From contig CM038046.1 of assembly GCA_021397845.1 (NCBI GenBank), positions 6,305,001-6,369,000 of the forward strand: a stretch of DNA of 64,000 bases, given 5' to 3'. The position numbers and the translations under genes are program-made. Within the stretch, counting starts at the first letter, position 1, and every line of letters begins with the position of its first letter. The stretch comes from Areca catechu. Taxonomy: Eukaryota; Streptophyta; Magnoliopsida; Arecales; Arecaceae. The notes under the pieces were generated by a model. It saw only the letters and a program-made list of their open reading frames with translations. It did no database searches and was not told the DNA's origin. Below are positions 44,268 through 54,473 of this stretch, piece by piece.

Positions 44268-46914
44268 TCAAGATGAGGCAAAGATATCACGAAGTTTCAT
44301 CTTGCTAAAAATCGAAGAAAACATAGAACCGCTGAGTTCCTTTATTAGTATGTCTGCTAATTGCTCCGTAGATTTAATAAATGATAGATGGATAACTTTC
44401 CGATCAAGCTTTTCTTTGATGAAATGGCGATCAATCTCCATATACTTAGTTATGTCATGTTGCACAGGATTATTGACAATATTAATGGATGCCTTGTTAT
44501 CACAAAACAGAAAGAGATGAGAGGATTGGAACATATGTAGTTCAGCATGCAGCAGTTTCAACTATAAGATCTCACAAATGCCGTGGATCATAGCTCGATA
44601 TTCTGTCTCTGCACTAGATCGAGCGACAACATCTTGTTTCTTACTGCGCCAAGTCACGAGATTTCCACCAACAAAAGTATAATAGCTTGAGATGGATTGA
44701 CGATCATTCTTGGAACCTGCTCAATCAGTATCTGAATAAGCTTCAACTTTAAGATGTTTATGACGAGAGAAAAAAAGTTCACGCCCTGGAAAACTCTTAA
44801 GGTATCGAAAAATCTTGTATATAGTTTCCTGATGGTGCTTAAGAGGATCATACATGATTGGCTCGCAACATTGACTACAAAGGCCATGTCAGGTCTTGTA
44901 TGGGAGAGATAGATCAATCTACCAACGAGGCGTTGATATCACTCACGATCTACTAGCTCACCATAATTAGCAGTAACACGATGATTCTACTCAATAGGAG
45001 TAGTAGCATGTCAACATCCCAACATCCATGTCTCAATCAATAAATCCAAGACATATTTTTGTTGAGAAAGAAAGATACCATGAGATGATCTAGCCACTTC
45101 AATCTCAAAAAAATATCGTAAATTGTCTGGATCTTTAACTTCAAAGGATTGTGCTAGTTGAGTCTTCAAACGAGCCAACTCTAGAAGATCATTACCAGTG
45201 AGAATGATATCATCTGCATAAACAATTAAGATAGCAACCTTGCCCTTATTATGATAAAAGAACATGGTATGATCTACATTGCTTTGCTGATAACCAATTT
45301 CAAGCATGGCATGACGAAAGCGATCAAACCATGCTCTAGGTGACTGTTTCAATCCATAGAGTGATCGGTATATGCGGTAGACCTTGCCAGCAGTCTCTGT
45401 ACTAGTAAATCTGGGAGGGATCTCCATATACACCTCTTCTTGAAGATCACCATGTAAAAAGATATTTTTTACATCTAGTTGGAACAAACTCCAATCAAGA
45501 TTCACTACATAAGATATGAGGGTCCGAATGATGTTGATCTTTCCTACAAGGGCAAAAGTCTTTTCATAGTCAATGTTGTATGTTTGTGCATAACCTTTGG
45601 CAACAAGACGAGCTTTGTAATGATCAATTTTGTTCTCAGGGATCTACTTCACGGTATAGACCCATGTGCACCCTACTGCTCGTTTTCCAACAAGTAGAAG
45701 AACCAGATCCCAAGTCTGATTTTTTGCCAAGGCTTGCATTTCTTTAAGCATTGCTCTTCTCCACTCAGGGTCTGTCATAGTATTTTTCTAATGTGATGTT
45801 ATAGAGATAGAATCTAAAGATGCAATAAATGACCTATATGTAGATGAAAGAGATTCATAGAAAATAAAATTAGCAATATCATAACGATATCAAGGAATAA
45901 TATGAGGACAAGAAGCTTTTCTATGAGCAATAGATAAATGTAAAATAGGATCAGGGGAAAGAATATCACCATTGTTGAAGGAGTATGTCGAAACTGAGTC
46001 AGAGGGAGACTGTTGGGTAGAATGCACAATGGACTCTCCCCGTAGATTAGGATCATTCTATAACTATTGTGCTGTCTTAGTTTGTGCTTGCTCCTTAGGT
46101 ACCATAATCTCTCCCTTTCGACCAATTTGTGCTTGCTCCTCAGGTACCATAATCTCCCCCTCTCGACCAATTGCTCTGGGAGAGCAAATAAATGGTTGGA
46201 CAGAAGGTAGCTAAGTAAATGGCCTAATTGGTGAAACATTATCAAAAAAGGCTTTTGTCTCTCAAAAAGTTATATCCATACTAACAAATATCCATCATTC
46301 AGGAAGATAATAGCATTTATAGCCCTTTTGAGTGGCAGAATAGCTCATAAAGACACATTTCAAGGATTTTGGATCAAGCTTACCAACCGTAGGATGATGA
46401 TCTCGAACAAAACATGTACATCGAATACTCGAGGGGGTATGATAAAAAAAGATATCCCCTGTAGGTAGGCAAGTGGTGCTTGGTACTCTAGGGTGCGAAA
46501 AGGTATGTGGTTAATCAGATAAGCTGTAGTGAGAACTGCCTCGCCCCACAAGTTTTTTGGAACTCGCATAGCAAATAATAAGGATCGTGCAACCTCCAAA
46601 ATATGTCAATTCTTTCGTTCAGCAACACCATTCTGGACATGGGTGTCAATATAGGTAGTGTGGTGGATAATACTATGCGAAGTTAGATACTCACGAAACT
46701 CCTTATGCATATACTCAGTACCATTATCAGATCTCAATATTTTAATCTTAGCACTAAACTGGGTATCAATTAGTTTATGAAACTCCTTGAAGCAACGGAC
46801 AACCTCATCTTTAGATTTGAGAAGATAGATCCAAGTGACTCTACTATAACAGTCAATAAAGGTAACAAAATAATGATGCCCAGTGATGGAGGTAATACTA
46901 GAGGGCCCCCACAT
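44268..46914 (-). pseudogene. copia-C integrase, RT and RNase H (degenerate)
   Basis: Minus strand. Integrase has YFVTFIDCYSRVTWIYLLKS, ILRSDNGTEY and QNGVAERKN (46900-46610), so the second Asp and the Glu are kept. RT has QLDVKNIFLHGDLQEEVYM, SLYGLKQSPRAWFDRF and VYADDIILTGND (45490-45200), so the catalytic YADD is intact in a 164-codon open stretch. RNase H ends with FCDNKASINIVNNPVQHD and STEQLADILIKELSG (44500-44330). The intervening text has stops and shifts, so the element is not coding-competent. Confidence 0.88.
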
Positions 46915-48600
46915 ATCAGAATGAAGAATTTCAAAAGGTTTATTACTACGAGTTCCTGAAATCGGATAATTATTTCACGTGTGCTTAGCAAATTTACATG
47001 CATCACAAACTAACTATTCTTTAGAGCACAAATGATATAAACTGGAAAATAAGTTTGACAAAATAGATAATGAGATATATCCAAGCCAGTGGTGCTGTAA
47101 CTGAAGTTCATGCACGGCAGTATCAGATGATAAAACAGCCATACCAGCTTTCGGATAGTGATTCTTTAGCTCCCCTTCATCCAGGTAGTAAAGTCCATTG
47201 TGTATTTTACCATATCCAATCATCTTCCCTGTTGCCAGTTTCTGAAAAACACAGTAAGTGAGAAAAAAGATAACTTTACAATTGAAAATATTTGTAATAG
47301 AGTGAATAGACAAGAGATTAGTAAGAAAACTTAGAACATGTAAAGCGGAAGAAAGTGTGATGGTCGGCGTACAATTGATGGTTCCTTTTCTAGACAGGTA
47401 AAAAAGAGCCATCAATTATATACACTCTGTTCGAATATAATGAATAAGACTTGAAGATGTCAAAATTACCAGTCATATGCATAGTGGCACTTGAATCGAT
47501 AACCCACTTCGTAGAAGGATTAATGGAAGAGTCAAAGTTATTAAGAGTGCATGCATTGGACTCACTATGAGAGAAATGAGATTGTACAGAATGAGAATGA
47601 AAAAAGGAAGGAAAATTGAAAGAGCTGCTAGGCAAACTAGTAGTAAAAGGAGCATTGTTGGTAGAAACATTAAGCCGGTCCATAATTTGATGGAGCATGT
47701 CATCGGTAGATAATGAATTCCTGGCATCGGCAAGCAAGGAGGAGAAGGCAATGCCTTAGATGAAACACTACTTTTGAGGCATTCGGAAAGATTCACCTGA
47801 GGATGACCAAGGGCTCCACCAAAACATCCGCCGCCTCAATGACAACCTCAACCACGACCAGAGGGATGACCATGCAGCTACCAATAAGTACCACGAAAAT
47901 GCCTCGATTTGTTATAGTAAGAGCATAGCCGCATATCTCGATCACCACGTCTATGAGATTGTGATGGGGGCTGAACAACCATCGCAGAATGGACTAGATA
48001 TGCAAGAGCAAGCATCACCCATCGACGAGTTTCCTCACTTAGAACCAAAGAGAAGACTTGTCAAGGGATGGCAGATCTATGTTGCAACCCAAAATCTGAA
48101 CTCGGATAGGGTCAAAGTCATCACTCATCACTAAGTCCAGCAAGGAAATCAAATATCCGCTCCTCATCAATGTATTTCTTGAACTCAAGGTCATCGTTCG
48201 AGCAATAGGCCTTGAAGGGATGATAAAAGTCCAACTCAAACCACATCCACTGGAGTTCGACCATATAAGCAATGATAGAGAGTTCACTCTATTGTAGTGT
48301 ATGTATCCGGTGTTTGATCTCAAAAGCTTAAACAATATTGCCCTATTATAAATATTTTCGAGCAGCAGCCTCCCAAATTTTTTGGGCGGTGTCAAAAAAG
48401 GACATACCTTAAGTAATTGAAGGTACCATAGAGCTGAGAAGCCAGGCCATTACAAGAGAGTTCTCCGATTCCCATTTTAATATTGTAGTGTCTCTTAATT
48501 GCATATTCTCTATAGCCCCCCGATGAGAAATTCCTCAAATCCACAAGCTTTAATATACAACCGCACATTTCAAGACCATATAAGATAAGTGAGAGGTCCA
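46915..48600 (-). pseudogene. copia-C gag, protease and GAG-pre-integrase remnants
   Basis: Gag text resembling the UBN2 family can be followed in mixed frames (KKYIDEERIFDFLAGL-like, then DFDPIRVQILGCNIDLPSL near 48080). The zinc knuckle near 47930-47880 reads CSYYNKSRHFRGTYW, where the second and last Cys of the C-x2-C-x4-H-x4-C pattern are Tyr, each explained by one G-to-A change. A protease-like WVIDSSATMHMTG lies near 47500 and GAG-pre-integrase text near 47300-47050. Confidence 0.72.
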
Positions 48601-48609
48601 TTTAGCTTG

Positions 48610-48757
48610 ACCGAACTAATCAAGAGAGATGGATTATCCATCACCATTCAAGAGCCAAGTACAGATCACCAAAAAAAGCCTGATCGAACTAATCAAGAGA
48701 GATGGATTATCCATCACCATTCAAGAGCCAAGTACAGATCACCAAAAAAAAAAATAA
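48610..48757. repeat. 73-bp tandem duplication
   Basis: CGAACTAATCAAGAGAGATG ... CAAGTACAGATCACCAAAAA occurs twice in succession, at about 48612 and 48685, in the leader/gag border of copia-C. Confidence 0.93.
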
Positions 48758-48799
48758 CTACTCAAAGTTGTTCTTAGAAAAGTAATACTTCCAAATATA

Positions 48800-49617
48800 T
48801 TTAAGAGTAAGTATATCTAAAACCAGGTCATGAAAAGTGCTTGCAGCCTCTCTTCTTCTGCCATAGAGATCTGGCAACCAGAATCAGATCGAAGATTGTA
48901 GAGAGGTGTCATGGCCGCAGAGACAGCAGGAGCCAAAACTAAGGGGTTGGCGCAGGACGCAGAAATGAGCGCAGGGCCGTAGAGCACGATCACAGGGGTC
49001 AACGCAGGGTGCAGGGCCGACGACCGTAGGGCGCAGGGCTACAGGGCGTAGGGCTACAGGGCACAAGGTGCAGGGCCGCAGGGTACAGGGCCGACGGCCG
49101 TGGGTGCGAAGAGGGTGCAGGGCATGGGCACGGGCACAGGAGCTCGTCAAAGGAGACGACGGGCACACCGATGGGAGAGTTGTATCCGCACCGATGGGAG
49201 AGTGGAGAAGGGAGCGGTGGCAAGGGGGGGTTGGCGGTGGCAGCGGTGGCAAGGGACAACGGGCGCTGGCACGGGCGCACCGGAGAAGGGAGCGGCGACA
49301 AAGGGCGGGTGGGAGGCATCGGCGATGCATCAGCGGTCGCAGGGGTCGTTGGAGAGGGGAGCGGCGGCAATGGACGACGGGCACGGTGGCAAGGGTCGAG
49401 GGCGCGGAGAAGGAAGCGGCGACAAGGGGGGGTCGGCAGTGGCAGCGACGACAAGGGATAGCGAGCGTGGGCGCGGGCGCACCGAAGAAGGGAGCGACGG
49501 CAAAGGGGAGGGTGGGAGGCATCGGTGGCGGCAGCGATGGCACTTAGGAAGAAGATGGAAATAGGATCGGAATAAGATGGGAATATATGGAAATAAGATG
49601 GGATAGAAACCTTGCTT
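48800..49617 (-). other. GC-rich repetitive leader of copia-C
   Basis: Between the 5' LTR and gag lies a GC-rich, internally repetitive stretch. At 49010-49110 the unit is close to GGGCCGCAGGGTACA; at 49190-49530 the unit is close to GGAGAAGGGAGCGGCGACAA GGG with GGCGGTGGCAGCGG. Open frames of 96-219 codons on both strands are low-complexity by-products. Confidence 0.65.
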
Positions 49618-50329
49618 TGATTTGGATCAGAGGAGAAAAGAAAGAAATATTTTTATTATTTTTCATGTTCTAGTCATAAGGGTCTTTCTTTTTTATACAT
49701 GAGTTTTATTCTGTTGCTGCAATTTCTCCCGGACCGGGTTCAGTCGACTTAGCTGGAGCGCTCTTCTTCCGATTCCTGCAAAAAATTTCTAAGGACCGGT
49801 AGTGTTCAGGCGGGGGACATTCCGATGCTTAAGTTAGCGGGAGCTTGAGGGCAACATAATGGAGGAATCAATAGAGATCAACTTGTGAAGTAGGGAGAGA
49901 GTCCTTACCGTCCAGAGTCTTCCGTTTTACCTTATATAGGTACGGAACGTTACCAGAATCTGTTAGGGGCTAAGCACGGAATGACTGATCTGTTCCTAGA
50001 AGAACCGGGAGTCACTACATGGCGCCAGGATGAGGCAGCATCGTGGAACTGGTGGAGTAGCGGCGCTGATGTACCAGGATTCTGTTGCAACAGAATTCTG
50101 GTACCAGCTGGAGGAGGCTTCTAGAGTCCCCCAGGACTATCTTTGGATCGATACAAGCCCTTCTGAAATGGGTCGGTCGGACCTCGGTACTGGTCCGGTT
50201 CAAAAGTGAGCCGATTGGGTATAACATATCCTTTACAATGAATGTTTATTCATGGTTAATGGATAAACTGGGAAAGGCCATTCTTGGTTATTACATATAT
50301 AGAAATTGGTTTAAGTCAGGTTGTCAACA
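49618..50329 (-). repeat. copia-C 5' LTR, split by a solo LTR
   Basis: Parts 49618-49711 and 50227-50329 together match the 3' LTR at 44067-44260. The outer end TTGTCAACA is followed by AAGCC. Confidence 0.88.
49712..50226. mobile_element. Solo LTR of another retrotransposon
   Basis: 515 bp, TGTTGCTGCAATTTC...GGGTATAACA, flanked by TATTC and TATCC (one mismatch). The copia-C LTR is continuous when it is removed. There is no internal region, as expected after LTR-LTR recombination. The strand of the parent element is not known. Confidence 0.8.
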
Positions 50330-50334
50330 AAGCC

Positions 50335-51654
50335 AGTGGACTGTTATGTCCACTCCTTGTGCAAAAGATGAAAAAAAATATATAGCAAATATATCGTAGA
50401 ATAAAAAATCTAAAGAGTTGTGGAAAGGAAAAGAACAAATATAGAAAAAAAAAAAAAAAAAAAGGAGGAAAGAAGTACATATTGGATTTCTGCTTACTTA
50501 ATCTATTCGTTCTATATGCAGGTTCACTATATATTTTATCTTATAAGATCTTCAATTCTATAGATTTTCCATACATACTACGTCAACAGCTTACATGATT
50601 TTATGGATCTACAAGTCAACATCAACATGTTTCTTCTATTTACTACACATTCTTGAAACTTCAGATTCTCTATGCATGTTCAGATTTGCTATAATTCATC
50701 AACAACTCTACATGCCTCTTCTACTTAAACCCAGTTTCACTAGATTTATATATGCCAAATAGTTGGATGATGCTTTGCTGGTTCTATTGTTATGTTGGGT
50801 TTGCTGTTTCTGATTTGGATGTTTCAGCATTGAATGCTGTGATGTTGGTTTTTCTGCAATGTTCAACTTACAAAATTATATACTTATCATTTGGATGCTG
50901 TCAACTTTGTATGGCTGTTATGTTGGATTTGTTGTTTTAATTTTCGACACTTCAGATTTGGATGCTGCTTAGTTTGACTCATGTTTTGTGTATCATGCTT
51001 TTATCACAAAGGTCTTGCTGCTATGATTGCTTGGATGCTATAGTTCAGGATGCTTCAGAGTTGGATGCTGTTATATTTCTGGTGCTGCTATCTTCGTTCA
51101 TCTGTTATGTTGCTGTTAGATGGTATTATATTGGATTTGCTACTTCATGTGCTTGGTTTTTGGAGTCACCAAATGTTGGTTCCCATGTGCTATGCCATAT
51201 CACAGCTTATAACTAGGCCATCTTCAAGCTATCTTTCATGCTATTACGGTACTTTCACATCTGTACAACTTATGACAATCTTTGGTTCTGTTTTAGCCTC
51301 TATTTATATTGTAGCATTCAGTTGTTGAGCTCTCATGCTAAATTTTTCCACATCAACATTTTTCTTTGCACCAACTGATTATCATGCAAAAGTCTTATAT
51401 TGCTTCAATCCATTGTTGGTTACTTCTGTAGTAATTTGTATCTTCACAGATGGCTTCTTATCTATACTTGTTTTTCTGTACAACTAATTGCTTTTGTATC
51501 TGGTTATTATTTTGGTTTTTTTCAATTATCTCTGTAAGCTGCTTTTTGCTATATGTAAGCAGCATAGTTGTGTGTCATCTCATGTAATGTTAATAGTTTA
51601 TTACCTGTTAATATAGTTCTCTGTATCAAACCCCCCCCCCCACCCCCCCAAGCC

Positions 51655-51686
<32 letters not shown>

Positions 51687-51797
51687 CCTAAACTGCTCTT
51701 CAATGAATAGCTCATTTCGTTGCTGTTGGTGCCTACCAGGACTCTTGTTTGTTGGGCTGAGTTCTTCCTTCTTGCTTTAAGTTTTATTATTGCTTTG
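50335..51797. other. Unassigned T-rich sequence
   Basis: T-rich text with loose repeats of TTGGATGCTG (50800-51070). Open frames of 60-92 codons read as hydrophobic low-complexity text and have no known family. It ends with a poly-C tract (51630-51649) followed by a 30-base A-run (about 51656-51685). Confidence 0.5.
51630..51685. repeat. Poly-C then poly-A tract
   Basis: A C-run of 19 of 20 bases is followed shortly by about 30 A. It could be the 3' tail of a retroposed sequence or simple-sequence growth. Confidence 0.9.
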
Positions 51798-51805
51798 ACT
51801 CTTCT

Positions 51806-52410
51806 AAGGCTGGAACTGGGCTCGAGCCGATCCGATGGACTTCGGGCTGGCCCAAAATCGGGTCAGGTTCGGGCCAGGCCCGAAGTAGAATGGGCCGGGC
51901 TTGGACATAAAAGTATAACTCATTTAATTTTTGAGGCAGGCTCGAGCTCCCCTTGGCCCGGCCCGGCCCTGGCCGTCAGCTCGATAATTTTAAGATTTTA
52001 ATTTTTTAATTTTTTTTTAAATATGTGCCAGTAGTTAAAAAAATTTCATTTTATCATTTCATCTTCAATTTGGCAAGTCCAATCAAACTTTAATTCGGTC
52101 AGAATATGTACCAGTAGTTAAAAAATTTTCATTTTATCATTTCATCTATACATGATAAGTCTAATCGCGCTTTAATTCGGGCTAGCCCAAATCAAAGCCT
52201 GGTTCAAGCTGACATAATTGGGCTTTAATTCGGACTGGCCTGAATCAAACCCTGGTTCGGACCGGCCCAATCGGGCTCGGGCCAGGCTTGAGCTCGAGCC
52301 GGGTTTTTTTCAAAATAAATCTGGTCTAAGCCTGGCCCGAAGCCTGATTTTTTTCAGGCCAGGCTCGGGTAGGGGTATGGCCCGGCTCGACCCGGCCCAC
52401 TTCCAACCCT
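51806..52410. mobile_element. Non-autonomous hAT-type element (MITE)
   Basis: Terminal inverted repeats: AAGGCTGGAACTGGGCTCGA at the left, and AGGGTTGGAAGTGGGCCGGG as the inverse of the right end. The flanking 8-mers ACTCTTCT (51798-51805) and ACTCCTTT (52411-52418) agree at six of eight positions. Both subterminal zones repeat GGGC/CGGGCC words, as in many plant hAT-Ac elements. The middle is AT-rich and non-coding. Confidence 0.75.
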
Positions 52411-52460
52411 ACTCCTTTCTGTACTCTGATATTCTGTAAATACTTGCCCTTTTAATAAAG

Positions 52461-52777
52461 TGTTAGGAATGTATAGAAATAATAAGAAGTATATTATTTA
52501 AAATATTTCATGTAATCTTTAGGATTACTAGAATATGAAGTATATTGTTTTGAATATTCTATGTAACCTTTGGGATTATTAGAATATTTTACATGATTTT
52601 TGGGATTGGCAAGATTATACTATAATTTCTTTATTACCTGCCTGATTTTTTTTCTTTACCTTTATATAAGGATGTACATATCATGAAGAAATATTGGAAA
52701 GAATTTTTCTCCACTTGCTTGCTTTTCTCTATCTCTCTTGTATTTTTTACATGGTATCGAGCAAGTTATTTTTTATA
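52461..52777 (+). repeat. copia-D 5' LTR
   Basis: Starts TGTTAGGAATG. The last dinucleotide is TA where the 3' LTR has CA. An internal primer-site-like TGGTATCGAGC at 52752 is shared by both LTRs. Confidence 0.88.
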
Positions 52778-52788
52778 TGGTATCAGAG
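52778..52788 (+). other. copia-D primer binding site
   Basis: TGGTATCAGAG directly follows the 5' LTR. Confidence 0.85.
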
Positions 52789-53059
52789 TAAGTTATTTTT
52801 TATAAAGTGTGTCATCATTGATCTGAGTTTATTCTTTTGATTAGCGCTTACAACAAGTTATTACTGAAGCGCTTTCTTTGTATATAGCGGAAGATAAATA
52901 GTTGCCATATCTCATATTCTTCGAACAGAGTTTATTTTTTTTGATTAGTGCTTTTAACAAGTTATTACTGAAATGTCTTTTTGCACATAATGATAGATAA
53001 ATAGTTACCGCATTTTATCTTCATCAACATGTTCGACCAAATCAAGCAAAGTACCATAA

Positions 53060-53600
53060 TTGAATCTATAATGGATGATTTGTCATCTCCAACTCATTTA
53101 TCTGACCATTACCAGGCCGGACATTGCATACTTAGTACATGTTCTGACACAATTTGTACAATCTCTTCGACAACCATACTTGGATGCAATCTTTCATATT
53201 TTGCGATTGGACAGGATGTCCAATGACAAGGCACTCTACAACATATTTCTATATTTTTTTAGAAGATGCTCTAATTTCTTTGAGCGCCAAAAAACAAACA
53301 ACGTTATCTCATTCCTTAGCAGAGATCGAGTATTGGGCTATAGCGCACACCACCAGTAAATTATTATGGCTTCAAGCTCTCTTATCCAATCTCGGTATTC
53401 CACATCATGGTTCCATGTTCCTTTGTTATGATAATCAAGCGGCTTTATACATTACCGCAAATCCTGTGTTTCATAAACGGACCAAACATATAGAGATTAT
53501 CATTTTACCAGAGAGCGACTGCAATCTCAAGATATTGCTACATAATATGTTCCTATACATTGTCAACTCGCAGATATCTTAATCAAAGCTCTCGGCTATG
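53060..53600 (+). pseudogene. copia-D residual RT end and RNase H
   Basis: In two frames: LTITRPDIAYLVHVLTQFVQ and PYLDAIFHILRL (53095-53205), then SLSAKKQTTLSHSLAEIEYW, LLWLQALLSNLGIP and LCYDNQAALYITANPVFHKR (53270-53480). This is the end of copia RT and RNase H, with the YDNQAA aspartate. Gag, protease, integrase and the RT core are all absent. Confidence 0.87.
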
Positions 53601-53666
53601 ATCATTTTCAAGAGATTATGTGCAAGTTGGACATTTGAGATCTCCATGCTCCAACTTGAAAGAAAC

Positions 53667-53985
53667 TATTAGGAATATATAAAAATATTAAAAAATATAT
53701 TATTTAAAATATTCCATATAATCTTTATGATTACTAGAATAGAAAGTATATTATTTAAAATATTCTATGTAATCTTTGAGATTATTAAAATATTCAACAT
53801 GATATTTAAAATTTGCAGGATCATACCATAATCTCCTAATTACCTGCCTGATTTTTTTTTCTTTACCTTTATATAAGGATGTACATATTATAAAGAAATA
53901 ATGGAAAGAAATCTTCTTCACTTGCTTGCTTTTCTTCATCTCTCTTGTATTTTTTATACGGTATTAGAGCAAGTTATTTTTTACA
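53667..53985 (+). repeat. copia-D 3' LTR
   Basis: Colinear with the 5' LTR. Its first bases are TATTAGG where the 5' LTR has TGTTAGG. Confidence 0.88.
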
Positions 53986-54146
53986 TAAAGATTGGGTAAC
54001 TGTTTTGGGCCTCCCTTAACATCATCAAAGGATTTAAACAAAAAAAATTCCCTTGCAGCGCATGTTTAGAGAACCATCTTTCATTTCACGAATGAGATGC
54101 TAAGACCGTTGAATCTGCCCCCCTCAATTCCTGTTCTCATCATATC

Positions 54147-54399
54147 TCAAAATTCATCGCAGCATATCCATCCATCCATGGTGCAAAAATTTCGAGTATA
54201 TCTGTGAGACATGAGGGGAAAAAGCATGTTGTTCAGCAGCACACAGATTTGGTTCACGCCATTCCCAACTTTATCAAAGCAAGAAAATGCCCTATGGAGA
54301 TGTTCACCATTTGCCATCCTCCGTAAATGAAGAGACACTGCAACAGACTCTCCTTGAACAAGCACTTCTTTTCCATTGCTATCTACCTGTTTGAAAGAA
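54147..54399 (-). CDS. Possible terminal exon of an unrecognised gene
   Basis: On the minus strand an acceptor-like TTCAAACAG is followed by an open stretch that starts VDSNGKEVLVQGESVAVSLH and continues LRRMANGEHLHRAFSCFDKV to CDEF-stop, about 80 codons. The text is not low complexity and has balanced codon use, which favours a real exon. I do not recognise the family, and no upstream exons or start could be placed. It may be a gene fragment or a chance frame. Confidence 0.3.
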
Positions 54400-54473
54400 A
54401 CATCTCTGGTCAAAATATACAGCTTTGTCTGCTGAGCAAGAGATGGTGATGAAAGTTGGTACATTCTGTACAA

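Larger units (their letters stand above)
44067..50329 (-). mobile_element. Ty1/copia retrotransposon (copia-C) with a solo LTR in its 5' LTR
   Basis: Short LTRs: 3' LTR 44067-44260 (194 bp), and 5' LTR 49618-50329 interrupted by another LTR at 49712-50226. Outer ends are TG...CA and the target duplication AAGCC is perfect (44062-44066 and 50330-50334). A purine tract complementary to CTTCCTTTC (44261-44269) precedes the 3' LTR. Minus-strand gag (48600-47400), integrase (47400-46360), RT (45510-44650) and RNase H (44560-44268) are recognisable but broken. Confidence 0.93.
52461..53985 (+). mobile_element. Copia deletion derivative (copia-D), 1.5 kb with both LTRs
   Basis: 5' LTR 52461-52777 (317 bp) and 3' LTR 53667-53985 (319 bp) with a perfect 5-bp duplication TAAAG (52456-52460 and 53986-53990). 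A primer site TGGTATCAGAG follows the left LTR and a purine tract AACTTGAAAGAAAC precedes the right LTR. The internal region is only 889 bp and jumps from the leader straight to late-pol RT/RNase H text. Confidence 0.93.

Noticed and set aside
48884..49564. Long frames on both strands (up to 219 codons)
   Set aside because: By-products of GC-rich short-unit repeats in the copia-C leader; neither strand shows a protein family.
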